Part shown: in pieces, positions 36,398 through 45,823 of the stretch
How positions within the stretch are numbered: position 1 is the stretch's first letter
How the letters are laid out: each line of letters opens with the position of its first letter
Source of the DNA: CAVPMW01 sp963706515
Lineage (GTDB): Bacteria; Chloroflexota; Anaerolineae; Anaerolineales; UBA4823
NCBI GenBank assembly: GCA_963706515.1
Contig: CAVPMW010000015.1
Span: forward strand, 124,001-188,000
Reading direction: 5' to 3'
Length of the DNA: 64,000 nt
Notes under the pieces: model-generated
Database searches by the model: none
Seen by the model: the letters and a program-made list of their open reading frames with translations, nothing else
What the model was told of the DNA's origin: nothing
Program-made: the position numbers and the translations under genes

Positions 36398-36439
36398 TTG
36401 AGCACGGGAGTGCGGCAGATTCCGCTCTTCCGTGCTCAA
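36398..36439 (-). terminator. Intrinsic terminator of the solute-binding fusion gene
   Basis: Arms 36398-36407 and 36430-36439 form a perfect 10-bp stem with partial pairing inside. Read on the minus strand it is 20 bp past the stop codon and is followed by tttatttgatttt, a good U-tract. Confidence 0.75.
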
Positions 36440-36458
36440 TCTCGCAGCCCAGGCTTTC

Positions 36459-38796
36459 TTAGCGGGGCGTCACCTGCTGGAATACGAGCAGTAATTTCAC
36501 CACTTCCTGAGCGGTGTTGGGATCGGTGGTGCGGTTGACCAGGCGCAGTGTGCCTCCTACAGACTCGAAGCTGTTCACCTGGCTCAGCAGGCTGATGTAC
36601 TGGTTTTCCTGCTCCATGATCCCTGCTGGCGTGGTGCACACCAGCCTCCCAACGGCAATCGGTTGGCCGATGGTCACCGCGTTACCGCTCACCTTATAGC
36701 TGGTGCTGTACGTATTGCAGCCTGCCGACCCAGTGAGCAGGTCCAGGTTGTCGAACGTTATGGTGACCTGCGTGCCCGCCAATACCGGTATCTGGTTCCC
36801 CTGCGCATCGCTCAGGCTGACCAGGTTCGCCGTCGTCCCGGTCGGGTTCACCGTCACCTGCTGCTCCGCGCTCACCGTCTGCCCATTGGCTCCAACCGCT
36901 GCCAGGCGGTAGTTGTTCACCCCGCTGGCACTGTAGCAGTCCTCGCCGCTGCCGGACTGCGGAGCATGATCTACCATCAGCGCACCGTTGCGGAACAGCT
37001 GGATAAGATCCAGATTGCCGCTGACGTTCCAGGTGAGGGTGGCGCATTCGCCTACCTTGACCTGGGCGGGCTGGGCGGTGAAAGTATTGATTACCGGCGG
37101 AGCCAGGGTCGGCACAAGGGTTGGCGCGGCGGTAGGCGGAACGCCCGTGGGTGGCACAGTCGTGGGAGGCGCCTGCCCGACAGCCACCGTGCTGCTGTTC
37201 GAAGTAGTTCCGCCAGTTCCGGTGGCCTGGATGCCGTACACGATCTGCCCCGTGCCCGGCGGGCAGTCCTGGATCGAGCCGCTCACCGGAGCGCCTGCCC
37301 ACAGGTCGGCATTGTTGCGCGTGATCTTGACCGTGCTTACCTGCCCGGTAACGCTCCATTGGACGGTCACACACTGGCCTACGTTGATCTGGGCGGGTGT
37401 GGCGCTGAATTGCTGGATGGTTGGCGCAGCGACCGGCGGCTCGGTGGCATCCGTCTTGCGCACGCGGATGCCAACCCAGATACGCTGTCCGAAGTACTGG
37501 CCTTTAGGGTTGCGCATCTGCCAGAAGCCCTGGTAAACTCCCGCCTGCAGCGGGGCTACCAGGTTCACGTACATGTCGTATTGGGCGTTAGGCGCCACCA
37601 GCGCCTTAACGTTGGTTGGCTGTCCACCCATCTGGGCTGCAGGGGTGTTGCCGTCGACGTAGACCAGGAAGTAGTTAATATCCCAGGGGCAGGTGCCGGT
37701 ATTCTTCAAGCGCCAACCCTTGGCAAAAGCCTCACCGGGATAGAACTTGGGCGGGTTGGTCATGTTGTAATCCGGGTAATTCAGGTCGGCTACGAAGCTC
37801 ATCCCATCCAGGCAGGCTGACGGGGTCGGGGTCGGCTGCGCTGGTGGCGGAGTTGGGTTCGGCGGCGGCGTCCCACCGGATTGGCCGAAGTATTTCTGGG
37901 TACAGGGCAGTCAGGGTGCCGTTGTTCTGCAATGTGGTCAGCGCCTGGTTGATCTGCACCTGTAATTCGTAAGCGCTCTTGAGCATGGCGATGCCGTACA
38001 GCTGCTGGTTCAGGTTCTGCCCGATCTGCTTGACGCCCCCCTTCTGTACATATGTGGTCGCCACGGGCAAATCCAGCACCACCACGCTGATTTTACCGGC
38101 TTGCAGGTCAGCGATCGCTGAGTCAATCTTCGGGTAGACGAACAGGTTGGTCGGCGGCATCAGCCCGGTATCGACCAGGGAAGCGCGCAGCCAGTCCTCG
38201 AAAACGCTGTTCTGCTGCACGCCTACCCGCTGGCTGGCGAGCTGGCTCACATTGGTAACCGGCGGGAGCGTGGAGCTCTGGCTGGCCAGGTATGCATCCT
38301 GGCTGGCGTAGTAGACGTTGCTGAAATTGAGCGATGCCTGCCGCTCGGGGGTGATCGACAGGGCAGCGATCGCTACATCGATCTGTCCCAGCTGCAGGTC
38401 GGTTGGCAGGCCGTCGAAGGCCATATCCCGGATCTCAATGGGGATGTTCATCGTTTTGGCGATCTCGGTGATCAGCGCCACGTCGAACCCGTCCAGGCGG
38501 AAGTCGGCGTTATAGTAGGAGAAGGGCTGGTAATCGCCTGCGGTGCCGACCACCATCTTCCCCGCCTTCTGGATCCTCGCCCATACCGGGTCTGGGGCGG
38601 CTGTGGGGGTCACCCCTGGCGCAAGCGTCGGGGCTGGCGTCAAGGTCGCGAAAGTCGGCATCACCGCAATAGGCGGCACTGGCGCAGGAGGGGTTAAGAA
38701 AAATAGCAGGTAAACAAACCCTGATCCGATGCAGATCAACAGCACGACCAGGACGATGATGATCACCCTGCGTTGGTTCAGGCTTAAATTGCCCAT
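36459..38796 (-). CDS. Membrane-anchored solute-binding family 3 / NBR1-like Ig / META fusion, one frameshift
   Basis: About 780 residues. A signal-anchor helix (VIIIVLVVLLICIGSGFVYLLFFL) and Pro/Thr linker precede a family 3 solute-binding domain (GTAGDYQPFSYYNADFRLDGFDVALITEIAK, QIDVAIAALSITPERQASLNFSNVYY, RVGVQQNSVFEDWL). After a frame change near 37890 (PEI/KYFGQSGG) comes a proline linker, an NBR1-like Ig domain (FYPGEAFAKGWRLKNTGTCPWD, YQGFWQMRNPKGQYFGQRIWVGIRV), two Ig-like domains each beginning VxxFxAxPAQ(I/V)xVGxC, and a C-terminal META domain (TGSAGCNTYSTSYKVSG). It likely senses small molecules outside the cell. The NBR1-like part typically begins a separate ORF at ATG 37802 if the break is ignored. 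Confidence 0.75.
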
Positions 38797-38808
38797 CGAT
38801 TCCCTCCT

Positions 38809-39427
38809 TTATTTCAGCGGATCAATTATGCTCATCCGTGCAAGTTCTGTGCGCAGTCGCCGTATCGTATCATAACCTGATATTTCGGGGAAGGCATCGC
38901 CTGCGCCGCCTAGCTCTGGCTTTACTATCGGCAGCCGGCGTGCCAGCTCTGACCGGCACAGCTCCTCGATCTGGGTGCAGTGCTCGCCCTCGTGCTTCGC
39001 CAGCCGCCGCGCCTGGCTGAAGATGGTGTGCCGCCGCCCATCGATCTGCGCGCCGCGCCCCCATCCGTCCAGGTCCAGCTCGCCGAGCACCTCCAGCAGC
39101 TCGCTCCGCTGCAGGGTGAATACCTGGAGCGAGGCCGCAAAATCCAGCCGGGTGTAGCCAGCGGCTTTCGCCCAGCGCCGCTCGTCAGGCAGCGCCAGCA
39201 CAGGGTCCTTTTCCGCCAGCATGGCGAAGATGCTGAAGCCCCACAGCTCGGCGCAGGCGCGCAGGTGCGCCAGCACCTGCCAGTGCAGACCAGCCGCGCG
39301 GCTCGGGAGGCTGGCTCAGGCGGCTGGCCTCCAGCCCGCTCGTGACCGCGGCGATGCGCCGGGGCGTCTCTGCGAGCAGGGGCAGGATCCTGGCAATCTC
39401 AGCAGGGGTGGGGATCAGGACCGACAT
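38809..39427 (-). CDS. DinB-like superfamily protein, one frameshift
   Basis: About 205 residues of a four-helix bundle. The N-terminus IARILPLLAETPRRIAAVTSGL and, after a break near 39290, GWSALQVLAHLRACAELWGFSIFAML carry the first metal-ligand type helix (LAHLRACAEL), and LAKHEGEHCTQIEELCRS gives the H-x3-H pair near the end. This matches DinB/YfiT-like hydrolase or transferase scaffolds whose substrates are mostly unknown, often thiols. It lies 12 bp upstream of the fusion gene and may be co-transcribed with it. Confidence 0.7.
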
Positions 39428-40078
39428 GGATGCATTAAATTTACCACGACGAAAATATTGCCAGCTCAGAAATGCGGGTCATCCAGCCACCTCGAGCCCA
39501 GCTCGGGCAACGAACCCTCGCCGGTATCTTCGCTGTGACGTTGAGATCGACGTGATGCTTAGTCTTTCGAAATTTCGGCTCCGCAGCCCGAAATTTTAGC
39601 GGTCTTAATTTCTGGAATTTAACGGTTTTTACACCGGACGCCTCTATAAGGCATTCCCCGTACCGCTTTTAACCTGGGAAATGGCTGTGCATAACCTCTT
39701 CTCTCCCATCCCCTAACCAACCCTTAACTCCTTTCCACGTCACGCTCAGACCCGCCTCCCGTCTAAATAGGTATGATATGGTCCAAATTAGCGTGATATT
39801 AATCTTCCCGGCGCTGCCGGGAGAGAGCCACTCCCTTCCAGCCGCAAGTCAGGTAATGAGAGGCATCCCCCGCCAGGCATGGCGCGCCATGCCTGGCGCA
39901 GGGTTCGGAGTTGTTTGGACGTTATCAGCCTGAAGTACTGAGATTAGACCTGTGCTCGATCAAACCAGCGCTGCTGCGCTGCTGCGCTTTACCAGTTTGT
40001 AGCCCTCACTCTTTCTACGGAAAACTGGCTACGCTACATAATTATAAGTACTTGAACTAGCAAAGGAGATGATGAAAT
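39428..40078. other. Intergenic gap with a perfect 28-bp palindrome
   Basis: No gene is seen in these 651 bp. A perfect 28-bp palindrome lies at 39871-39898. A smaller hairpin has arms 39570-39578 and 39588-39596 (aaatttcgg/ccgaaattt). Short gctgcgct repeats occur near 39968-39985. The 3' end carries a strong ribosome site (aaaggag) before the gene at 40079. Confidence 0.7.
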
Positions 40079-40829
40079 ATGGACCAGTCCCAAACCAAGG
40101 GAATTCTAACGAAGGCAAAAGTATTAATATTCTCGGGCGGAGCGATGCTGCTCGTGGCAGTTTATGCCCTGGCAAACGCACGCACCGCCTCGGCAAATAC
40201 TTCGGATATTAACAATTTCACTGCAAGATATGGCTTTACTTCCGGCACACGGATCGATCCCAACAGCCATTGTAACGTGTGCCATACCTCTATCCCCAGC
40301 CTGAACGCTTACGGTTCGGCATACAGGAGCAATGGACGTAGCGGATCTGGTTTAGCAGCGATCGAATCGGCTGACTCGGATGGGGACGGCTTTTCCAATC
40401 TCACCGAAATCAATGCACTCACCTTCCCCGGGGATGCAGCCGACCATCCGGCGCCGCCAACCGCCACCCGGGTGCCGCCTACTGCGACCCAGGTGCCGCC
40501 TACAGCCACTCCGCTACCGCCTACGGCAACTCAGGTACCGCCCACTGCCACGCAGGCACCACCTACCGCCACCCGGACGCCTGCCGCCACCCGGTACACC
40601 TTCGGCTACCTTCCCACCCCCTCCGACCCGTACACCGGTTCCTACCGTCGGCAGCACGTTCGTTCCCCCAACTCCGACCGCAGTAGGAATTCCTACGGCA
40701 ACCCCCACGATGGGACCCAAAACAACCCCGGATGACGACTGTCATGGTCCGCAGTGCCCCGGAAACCAGCACCCACACCGCCGGCACCATCGCCACCATC
40801 CCCGCCACCGTCACCACCCCCGCCATTAA
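40079..40829 (+). CDS. Exported CxxCH protein with Ca-binding loop, PPTAT linker and His-rich tail, one frameshift
   Basis: About 250 residues. A signal peptide (VLIFSGGAMLLVAVYALANARTASA) is followed by HCNVCHTS, a CxxCH heme-c attachment motif, then SADSDGDGFSNLTEINAL, a thrombospondin type 3/dockerin-like calcium loop. A run of PPTAT units makes a long rigid linker. The frame must change near 40590 to continue as TPSATFPPPPTRTP, ending with DDDCHGPQCPGNQ and a tail of His/Arg (RRHHRHHPRHRHH) at TAA 40829. The parts suggest an extracellular monoheme protein with a metal-binding tail. ATG 40079 has AAAGGAG about 10 nt upstream. Confidence 0.65.
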
Positions 40830-40974
40830 GCTGGCGTCCCTTCCGGGAGGAAATTGTGAGAATAAATGTGGTGCAGCGTGAGAGAGGCGGGAATCCCAAT
40901 CCCGTTTCGTCTGCACCGGAACTGCAAGCCTGCGTTTAGCGTTTTCCGTAGAAAATTGGTGCTCTATCGCGGAC

Positions 40975-41005
40975 GGGGCTGCCCAAAATGCCGGGCAGCC
41001 CCTTT
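40975..41005 (+). terminator. Stem-loop after the CxxCH gene
   Basis: Arms ggggctgccc (40975-40984) and gggcagcccc (40993-41002) pair perfectly, loop 8 nt, followed by TTTGTGATTCTTT. It sits between the plus-strand gene and the convergent toxin gene and fits an intrinsic terminator. Confidence 0.7.
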
Positions 41006-41050
41006 GTGATTCTTTCCAGTCTGACATGAACGATAGTTTGCCGGAACTCG

Positions 41051-41428
41051 CTACCCCCGCTTTGGGACGTATTTCACCTCGGGCAGGTCCTTGAAGTGCT
41101 CATCCTGGGTATACAGCGTCGCTTCGCGTGCGCGAGCCGTTGCCAGGATAATACTATCCGCCATAGACAGCCGGGCATCAGCCGAGATTCTGGCTGCGCT
41201 CAAGGCGAGAGAAGCGTTCAGCTCGAGCACATTGCCTTTGAACAAATCGGCAATCCGCACCTCTGCCGCAGCGAGCCCTCGCAAGAGCAAAATCCGTTTA
41301 AAGACCTCATACACACAGATGACCGGCACGAGCAGGTTATCCACATCTTCAATCGCAGGGGCAAAAAAATCGGCATTGGGTCCCTCTGCAAAATATTCCA
41401 GCCATCCCGATGAGTCGACGACGTTCAT
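41051..41428 (-). CDS. vapC: PIN-domain toxin, VapC-like
   Basis: A 125-residue PIN-domain ribonuclease. It starts MNVVDSSGWLEYF with the first conserved Asp, has a central Glu in CVYEVFKRILLLRG, and a later DARLSMADSIILATARAREATLYTQDEHF with the last acidic residues. Such toxins cleave tRNA or rRNA when freed from the antitoxin. Its start overlaps the stop of the antitoxin gene by 4 bp (ATGA), typical of vapBC operons. Confidence 0.88.
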   Translation of the reverse strand: MNVVDSSGWLEYFAEGPNADFFAPAIEDVDNLLVPVICVYEVFKRILLLRGLAAAEVRIADLFKGNVLELNASLALSAARISADARLSMADSIILATARAREATLYTQDEHFKDLPEVKYVPKRG

Positions 41429-41640
41429 TCACGATCCTCATCTTCTTCCTCACGCTGTGGATCAGTATCGATCCCTTTAAGCGACCCTCTGGCTTCACTT
41501 ATTGGGCGTAGCGGGATGAGGACCACACGGTTATCATAAGCAATTACCTGCATCTTCTGCCCGCTCTTGATCCCCAGCATCTCGCGCACTTTGCGTGGGA
41601 TGACCACCTGAAACTTCGGCGAAACTGTAATGGCATCCAT
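41425..41640 (-). CDS. vapB: AbrB/MazE-fold antitoxin, VapB-like
   Basis: A 71-residue protein with an SpoVT-AbrB swapped-hairpin DNA-binding domain: DAITVSPKFQVVIPRKVREMLGIKSGQKM, then NRVVLIPLRP. The acidic C-terminus (QREEEDEDRE) would wrap around the toxin. It precedes and overlaps vapC and very likely represses the operon from the gap at 41641-41780. TATAAT on the minus strand (forward 41680-41685) may be its -10 box; no clear -35 is seen. Confidence 0.88.
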   Translation of the reverse strand: MDAITVSPKFQVVIPRKVREMLGIKSGQKMQVIAYDNRVVLIPLRPISEARGSLKGIDTDPQREEEDEDRE

Positions 41641-41780
41641 ACGTTTTTCCTATCGATCACAAAAATGTATTACGTATTTATTATAACATTGCTCAGGGCT
41701 ACCTCGATTACAATTACGGCACGGGTTAATGGATTACCACCGCCCGGCATTACTCCACTCACCACCCAGGAGGTTGAAAC

Positions 41781-43005
41781 ATGCTTACCCAGGCTAACGC
41801 CATCGCTGACCGGATCGTCGCCTGGCGGCGGGAGTTCCACGCCCACCCCGAGCTCGGCTTCCAGGAACAGCGCACCGCTGCCCGCGTCGCCGAAGTGCTC
41901 GCCTCCCTGGGCTGGCAGGTGCGCCGCGGCGTCGGGCGCACCGGCGTGGTCGCCGACCTTGGGCAGGGGTCGCCGCGGATTGCCCTGCGCGGCGGATATG
42001 GACGCACTGCCCCTGCAGGAGATCAACCCCGTACCATATGCCTCGCAGGTGCCCGGGGTGATGCATGCCTGCGGTCACGACGCCCACACCGCCATCTTGC
42101 TGGGTGTGGCGGAGATGCTCGCCCATGCCGATTTTCCCGGCAGCATTCGCCTGCTCTTCCAGCCATCCGAAGAGGTCAGCGACGCCGAAGGGGTCTCCGG
42201 CGCGCCGCGCATGATCCAGGACGGGGCGCTGGACGGTGTGGATGCCGTCCTGGCGCTGCATATGGACGCGTATACAGCTACGGGAAACATCCGCATCGGT
42301 TCCGGTCCGGCTTCCGGCGGAGTCGATTCCTTCCGCGGCCGGGTGATCGGGCACGGCGGGCACGGCGCCCGCCCGCACCAGGCGGTCGATCCCATCTACA
42401 TCAGCGCTTTCGTCATCCTTGCCCTGAACGGCATCGTCTCGCGCCGCATCGATCCGTTTCGATCCAGCGGTAATCAGCCTCGGCAGCCTGCATGCCGGGC
42501 AGGCAGACAACGTTATCCCGGAGGACGGTACAAATCACCGGCACGATCCGCTTCCTGGAGACGCAGGTCCAGGAGCAGCTGCATGCCGAGATTCGCCGGG
42601 CCTTCGAAACCGCGCGTACCCTGGGTGGTGATTACGAGGTGACTTTTGAAATTGGCAGCCCGCCAATGATCAACGACAGCGGGCATCGTAACCCTGATCG
42701 AGCAGGCAGCCGCAAACGTACTCGGCGCCGAGCATGTCCTGCCAATGCTGGACAACCTGGGTGCAGAAGATTTCGGGAGCTTCTCCGACCTCGTTCCCGG
42801 GGCCATGTTCTCGCTGGGTGCGCTGGTCGAAGGCGACCCGCGCCAGCATCACAACCCGCGCTTCGACATCGACGAGCGCAGCCTGCCGCTGGGTGCGGCT
42901 ATTCTGGCTGAAACCGCTCTGCGCTACCTGAGCGCGGTGGGTTGGAATAATTTTAAGAATTTTTACTATCTTATTGAAATTTACTTAAACTGGAGTGTTG
43001 CTTAG
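41781..43005 (+). CDS. M20 family amidohydrolase/peptidase, frameshifted
   Basis: About 400 residues joined over three or four frame changes (near 41990, 42465, 42525, 42685). Motifs of the M20D amidohydrolases are intact: FHAHPELGFQE, ADMDALPLQE with its metal-binding Asp, VMHACGHDAHTAILLG, QPSEEVSDAEG, and in the C-terminal half LDNLGAEDFGSF. The family hydrolyses N-acyl amino acids, hippurate or IAA conjugates with two metal ions. ATG 41781 follows CCAGGAGGTTGAAAC, a strong ribosome site. The readable C-terminus extends to 43005 and overlaps the end of the convergent kinase gene by 21 bp. Confidence 0.82.
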
Positions 43006-44910
43006 TGCAGGCTCTTCCGTTTCCCCCGTTAGCGGGAACGAGACCGTAAAGCGCGTCCCTTCTCCGAGCGTGCTTTGTACGGCAACCCGCCCGCCGAAGC
43101 GCTCGACCAGGTCCTTGACGATCACCAGCCCCAGCCCGGTGCCTTCCCGCTCGACTTCTTTCGCATTCGCCGCCCGGTAAAATTCCTCAAACAGGTGCCC
43201 CAGCGCTTCTTCCGGGATGCCGATGCCCGTGTCCTCTACGGTCACCCAGGCTTCTTCCCCCACGTGGGTGAGCTTCACCGTGACTTTCCCCCCCGCCGGG
43301 GTATATTTCACCGCGTTCGAGACCAGGTTATTGAAGATGCGGTCCAGGCCATCTTCGGTTGCCAGCACGGCGTTCGCCTCGTCTGCGGCCGCGTCCTCCC
43401 AGGTGAGCGCTACATCCTTTTCACCGGCAGGGACCTCAAAGCGGCTGACCACCCTCTCCAATACCGCATCCAGTGAGACGGGCTGGATATCGTCCTGGGT
43501 GGTAGCCTGTACCTTTCCAGCAGCCATATCGAGCAGGTCGTCGATGAGCTTCTGCAAGAATTCGATGCGCCGGCTGGCGCGCTCCAGCATCTCGCGCTGC
43601 TGCGGGTTGACCTCCCCGGCGTAGCCGGCGGTGATGGTGCGCAGCAGGCTGCGGGTAACGCTCACCGGTGAGCGCAGCTCGTGAGTGACCATGCGGACAA
43701 ACGTACTCTTGGTCGCGTCCAGGGTCTCGATAGCCTGGTATGCCATGGCGTTTTCAATCGCAATGCTGCCCTGGGCGGCAATCGCGGCGAGGAAGCTTTC
43801 GTCCTCCTGGGTGAAGTGCCCTTTCTCCGTTGAGTAGGCGCGCAGGATGCCAAATACACCCTTCTTGCCGGTCAGCGGAGCCGAAAGCATGGAAAGGATG
43901 CCCTCCTGCAATGCCCGCTCGGGATACTGCAGCAGCTCACTCTGGGTAATATCCGCGATGTTGACAACTTCGCCAGCCAGCACCTGGCGCGCCAGCGGGT
44001 TGCTCTCCAGCTCCACCGGTCCCTTGTCCAGGTATGCCTGGCTCAGCCCGTAGGTCGCCACCGGCTCCAGCCGCCCGCTCTGGTCCAGCAGGCGGATCGA
44101 GCAGGCGCGCACCTCCATCACTTCGCTGGTATTCTTCACCAGGCTGTTGAGCACCTGGGGCAGATCCAGCGAGGAGGTGATGACCCGCGCCCCTTCATTG
44201 ATCGCTTGCAAGCGGTCCGCTGCGCGCTGGATGCTTTCCGTCAGGGCAACCACTTCCTCCTCGCGCCGGCGCAAGCGCTCCGAGATATTCGTCACCAGGT
44301 AAGCGACGATCAGCGCCGTGCTGGCAAAGAACCCCAGGACCGCCAGGACGTAGAGCAGGTTATCGTAGAGTGGGAAGGGGAGCAGACCGACGATCGGAGC
44401 ATGCGGCAGACTGCCGGAATACTCCAGACCGGCGACGAGGGAGAGCAGCGCCACAGCCAGCAGGGCAAAGGCGTAGGCGATGCGCGGCGGGAAGAAGATA
44501 GAAACAATAACGATGTGGATGAAGAAAAAGAAGATGACCGGGCTTTCAATCCCCCCCGAGAAGTGGATCAGCAGGGTCATCGCCAGCCAATCCAAAGCCA
44601 CCTGCCCGATCGCCAGCCAGCGGTAAGCCTGCGGCGGAGCACGGCGCACGGTCAGGCGCCTTTCGACCAGCAAGAAGACCAGGTTGTAGAGCAGGATGGC
44701 AATGCCGATCCCCAGCAGCGGGATCAGGGGGACCTGCAGCTTGAAAAGAGGTGCAACGAGCAGGGTAATCAGCAGAACGCCGACGCCTGCCACCCAGCGC
44801 AGCCGGATCATCCAGCCCGCGCTGACCATCAGCTCGGCGTCTACCAGCGACCTGCCCCCCTGCGCTGGCTGTGCGGTTTGAGTTGAGTCAATCCAGGGTG
44901 GTGCGGACAC
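42985..44910 (-). CDS. Membrane sensor histidine kinase with GAF domain
   Basis: A 641-residue kinase: five to six N-terminal helices (about residues 35-220), a coiled region (LRRREEEVVALTESIQRAADRLQ), a GAF domain (VITSSLDLPQVLNSLVKNTSEVMEVRACSIRLL to IAIENAMAYQAI), HisKA with MVTHELRSPVSVTRS (phospho-acceptor His) and a HATPase domain with NLVSNAVKYTPAGG, VEDTGIGIPEEALGHLFEEFYR and GTGLGLVIVKDL. The frame is clean. It lies directly after the response regulator gene (gap 12 bp) at the end of the hydrogenase operon, which suggests it controls or senses redox or hydrogen-related state. Confidence 0.93.
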   Translation of the reverse strand: MSAPPWIDSTQTAQPAQGGRSLVDAELMVSAGWMIRLRWVAGVGVLLITLLVAPLFKLQVPLIPLLGIGIAILLYNLVFLLVERRLTVRRAPPQAYRWLAIGQVALDWLAMTLLIHFSGGIESPVIFFFFIHIVIVSIFFPPRIAYAFALLAVALLSLVAGLEYSGSLPHAPIVGLLPFPLYDNLLYVLAVLGFFASTALIVAYLVTNISERLRRREEEVVALTESIQRAADRLQAINEGARVITSSLDLPQVLNSLVKNTSEVMEVRACSIRLLDQSGRLEPVATYGLSQAYLDKGPVELESNPLARQVLAGEVVNIADITQSELLQYPERALQEGILSMLSAPLTGKKGVFGILRAYSTEKGHFTQEDESFLAAIAAQGSIAIENAMAYQAIETLDATKSTFVRMVTHELRSPVSVTRSLLRTITAGYAGEVNPQQREMLERASRRIEFLQKLIDDLLDMAAGKVQATTQDDIQPVSLDAVLERVVSRFEVPAGEKDVALTWEDAAADEANAVLATEDGLDRIFNNLVSNAVKYTPAGGKVTVKLTHVGEEAWVTVEDTGIGIPEEALGHLFEEFYRAANAKEVEREGTGLGLVIVKDLVERFGGRVAVQSTLGEGTRFTVSFPLTGETEEPALSNTPV

Positions 44911-44922
44911 CGCCTGGCCTCA

Positions 44923-45326
44923 TTAGTCTCCCAGCTGTTTATGCACCGTCGCCAGCAGCACCTCGGGTTCAACCGGCTTCTCCAGGAAGGTCTGCACCGG
45001 CAGGTAGTATTCATCCGGGGCGAAGCGCAGCGGGGTGGTGCTGTGGATGGCGGTCAGCATGATGATCGGGAGGTTCTTGAACTCCTTGAACTCCGAATCG
45101 GCATCGGGGCTGTGGATGGAAAGAGCGAACTGGAATCCGGCTGTGGTGGAGTCCATCATCACATCCAGGATGATCAGGTCGGGATTTATCTCCTTGACCG
45201 CCACCAGGCCTTCGTGCGTAGCTGGCGGCCTCGTGAGATCGCATAACCGGCGGCTTCCAACGGCAGGCGGATGGTCAGGCGTTGGTCTGGATCATCATCG
45301 ACAATTAGGATACATTTCGGGTTCAT
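44923..45326 (-). CDS. Response regulator receiver protein, frameshifted
   Basis: A single receiver domain of about 130 residues without an output domain. MNPKCILIVDDDPDQRLTIRLPLEAAGY has the acidic pocket, PDLIILDVMMDS the phospho-acceptor Asp, IIMLTAIH the conserved Thr and TFLEKPVEPEVLL the Lys. The frame changes once or twice near 45215-45240 (YAIS to EAASY and ALVAVKE). It overlaps the end of the maturation protease gene (ATGA) and is followed by the kinase, so the two form a likely pair. With no output domain it may act as a phosphate shuttle or on a remote partner. Confidence 0.8.
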
Positions 45327-45814
45327 GCTTCACACTTCCCCAGATCGTTCAAGATTTGATCGACCACTTCAGGCAGGCAGGCGCTCACCTGCTGGCTGAG
45401 CGGCGCACCTGGCTCCACCTCGGCCGGCTGGACTCCGTACAATACGAGCTGCTCCGGCAGCAAGTCCAGCGCCTGGGCCAGCGCCAGGCCGCCGGCCAGG
45501 TCCGGCTCGTGCAGCGAGAGCGCCTCAGCCTGGGAGATCAAGCGTACCTCTTCCGGGCGAAACGCCGCCAGGAACCCGGCGCACCTCCCATATCCACAGC
45601 ATCCACCAGGACCACGGATCGCCAGCCTTCCAGCCAGGATGGGCAGTCCCCAGCCCGGGAGGCCGGCTTCCTGGACTAGATACGTGCGGCGGCAGGCTGC
45701 GTTCCGCCAGCAGTTCCACCACGCGCTCTGCCGCCGCCGTCATCGCCGCACAGCGGGTTGCCGACCCCCAGGACCAGCACGTCTTCTGGGCGCTGGCTGG
45801 AATCCGCATTCATT
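45323..45814 (-). CDS. NiFe hydrogenase maturation endopeptidase, frameshifted
   Basis: About 160 residues. MNADSSQRPEDVLVLGVGNPLCGDDGGG is the signature of HyaD/HycI-type proteases with the first metal-site acidic residues; after breaks near 45750 and 45560 the text continues RVVELLAERSLPP and EVRLISQAEALSLHEPDLAGGLALAQALDLLP with the later His. The enzyme trims the C-terminus of the large subunit after nickel insertion. Its gene starts 9 bp after the large-subunit stop and its own end overlaps the response regulator start. Confidence 0.8.
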
Positions 45815-45823
45815 TCAGCCGAT

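Noticed and set aside
36663..37820. Long plus-strand open frame (385 codons) opposite the solute-binding fusion
   Set aside because: It is antisense to a gene with clear domains, has Arg/Gly/His-rich composition typical of GC-rich shadow frames, and no recognisable motif.
39960..39990. Short gctgcgct repeats, considered as a CRISPR or array start
   Set aside because: Units are 8-9 bp with no spacers and only two or three copies.
42485..42510. Second copy of the 17-bp palindrome in the M20 gene (gcatgccgggcaggc)
   Set aside because: The bases encode the conserved LHAGQADNV motif of M20 enzymes and are native sequence.
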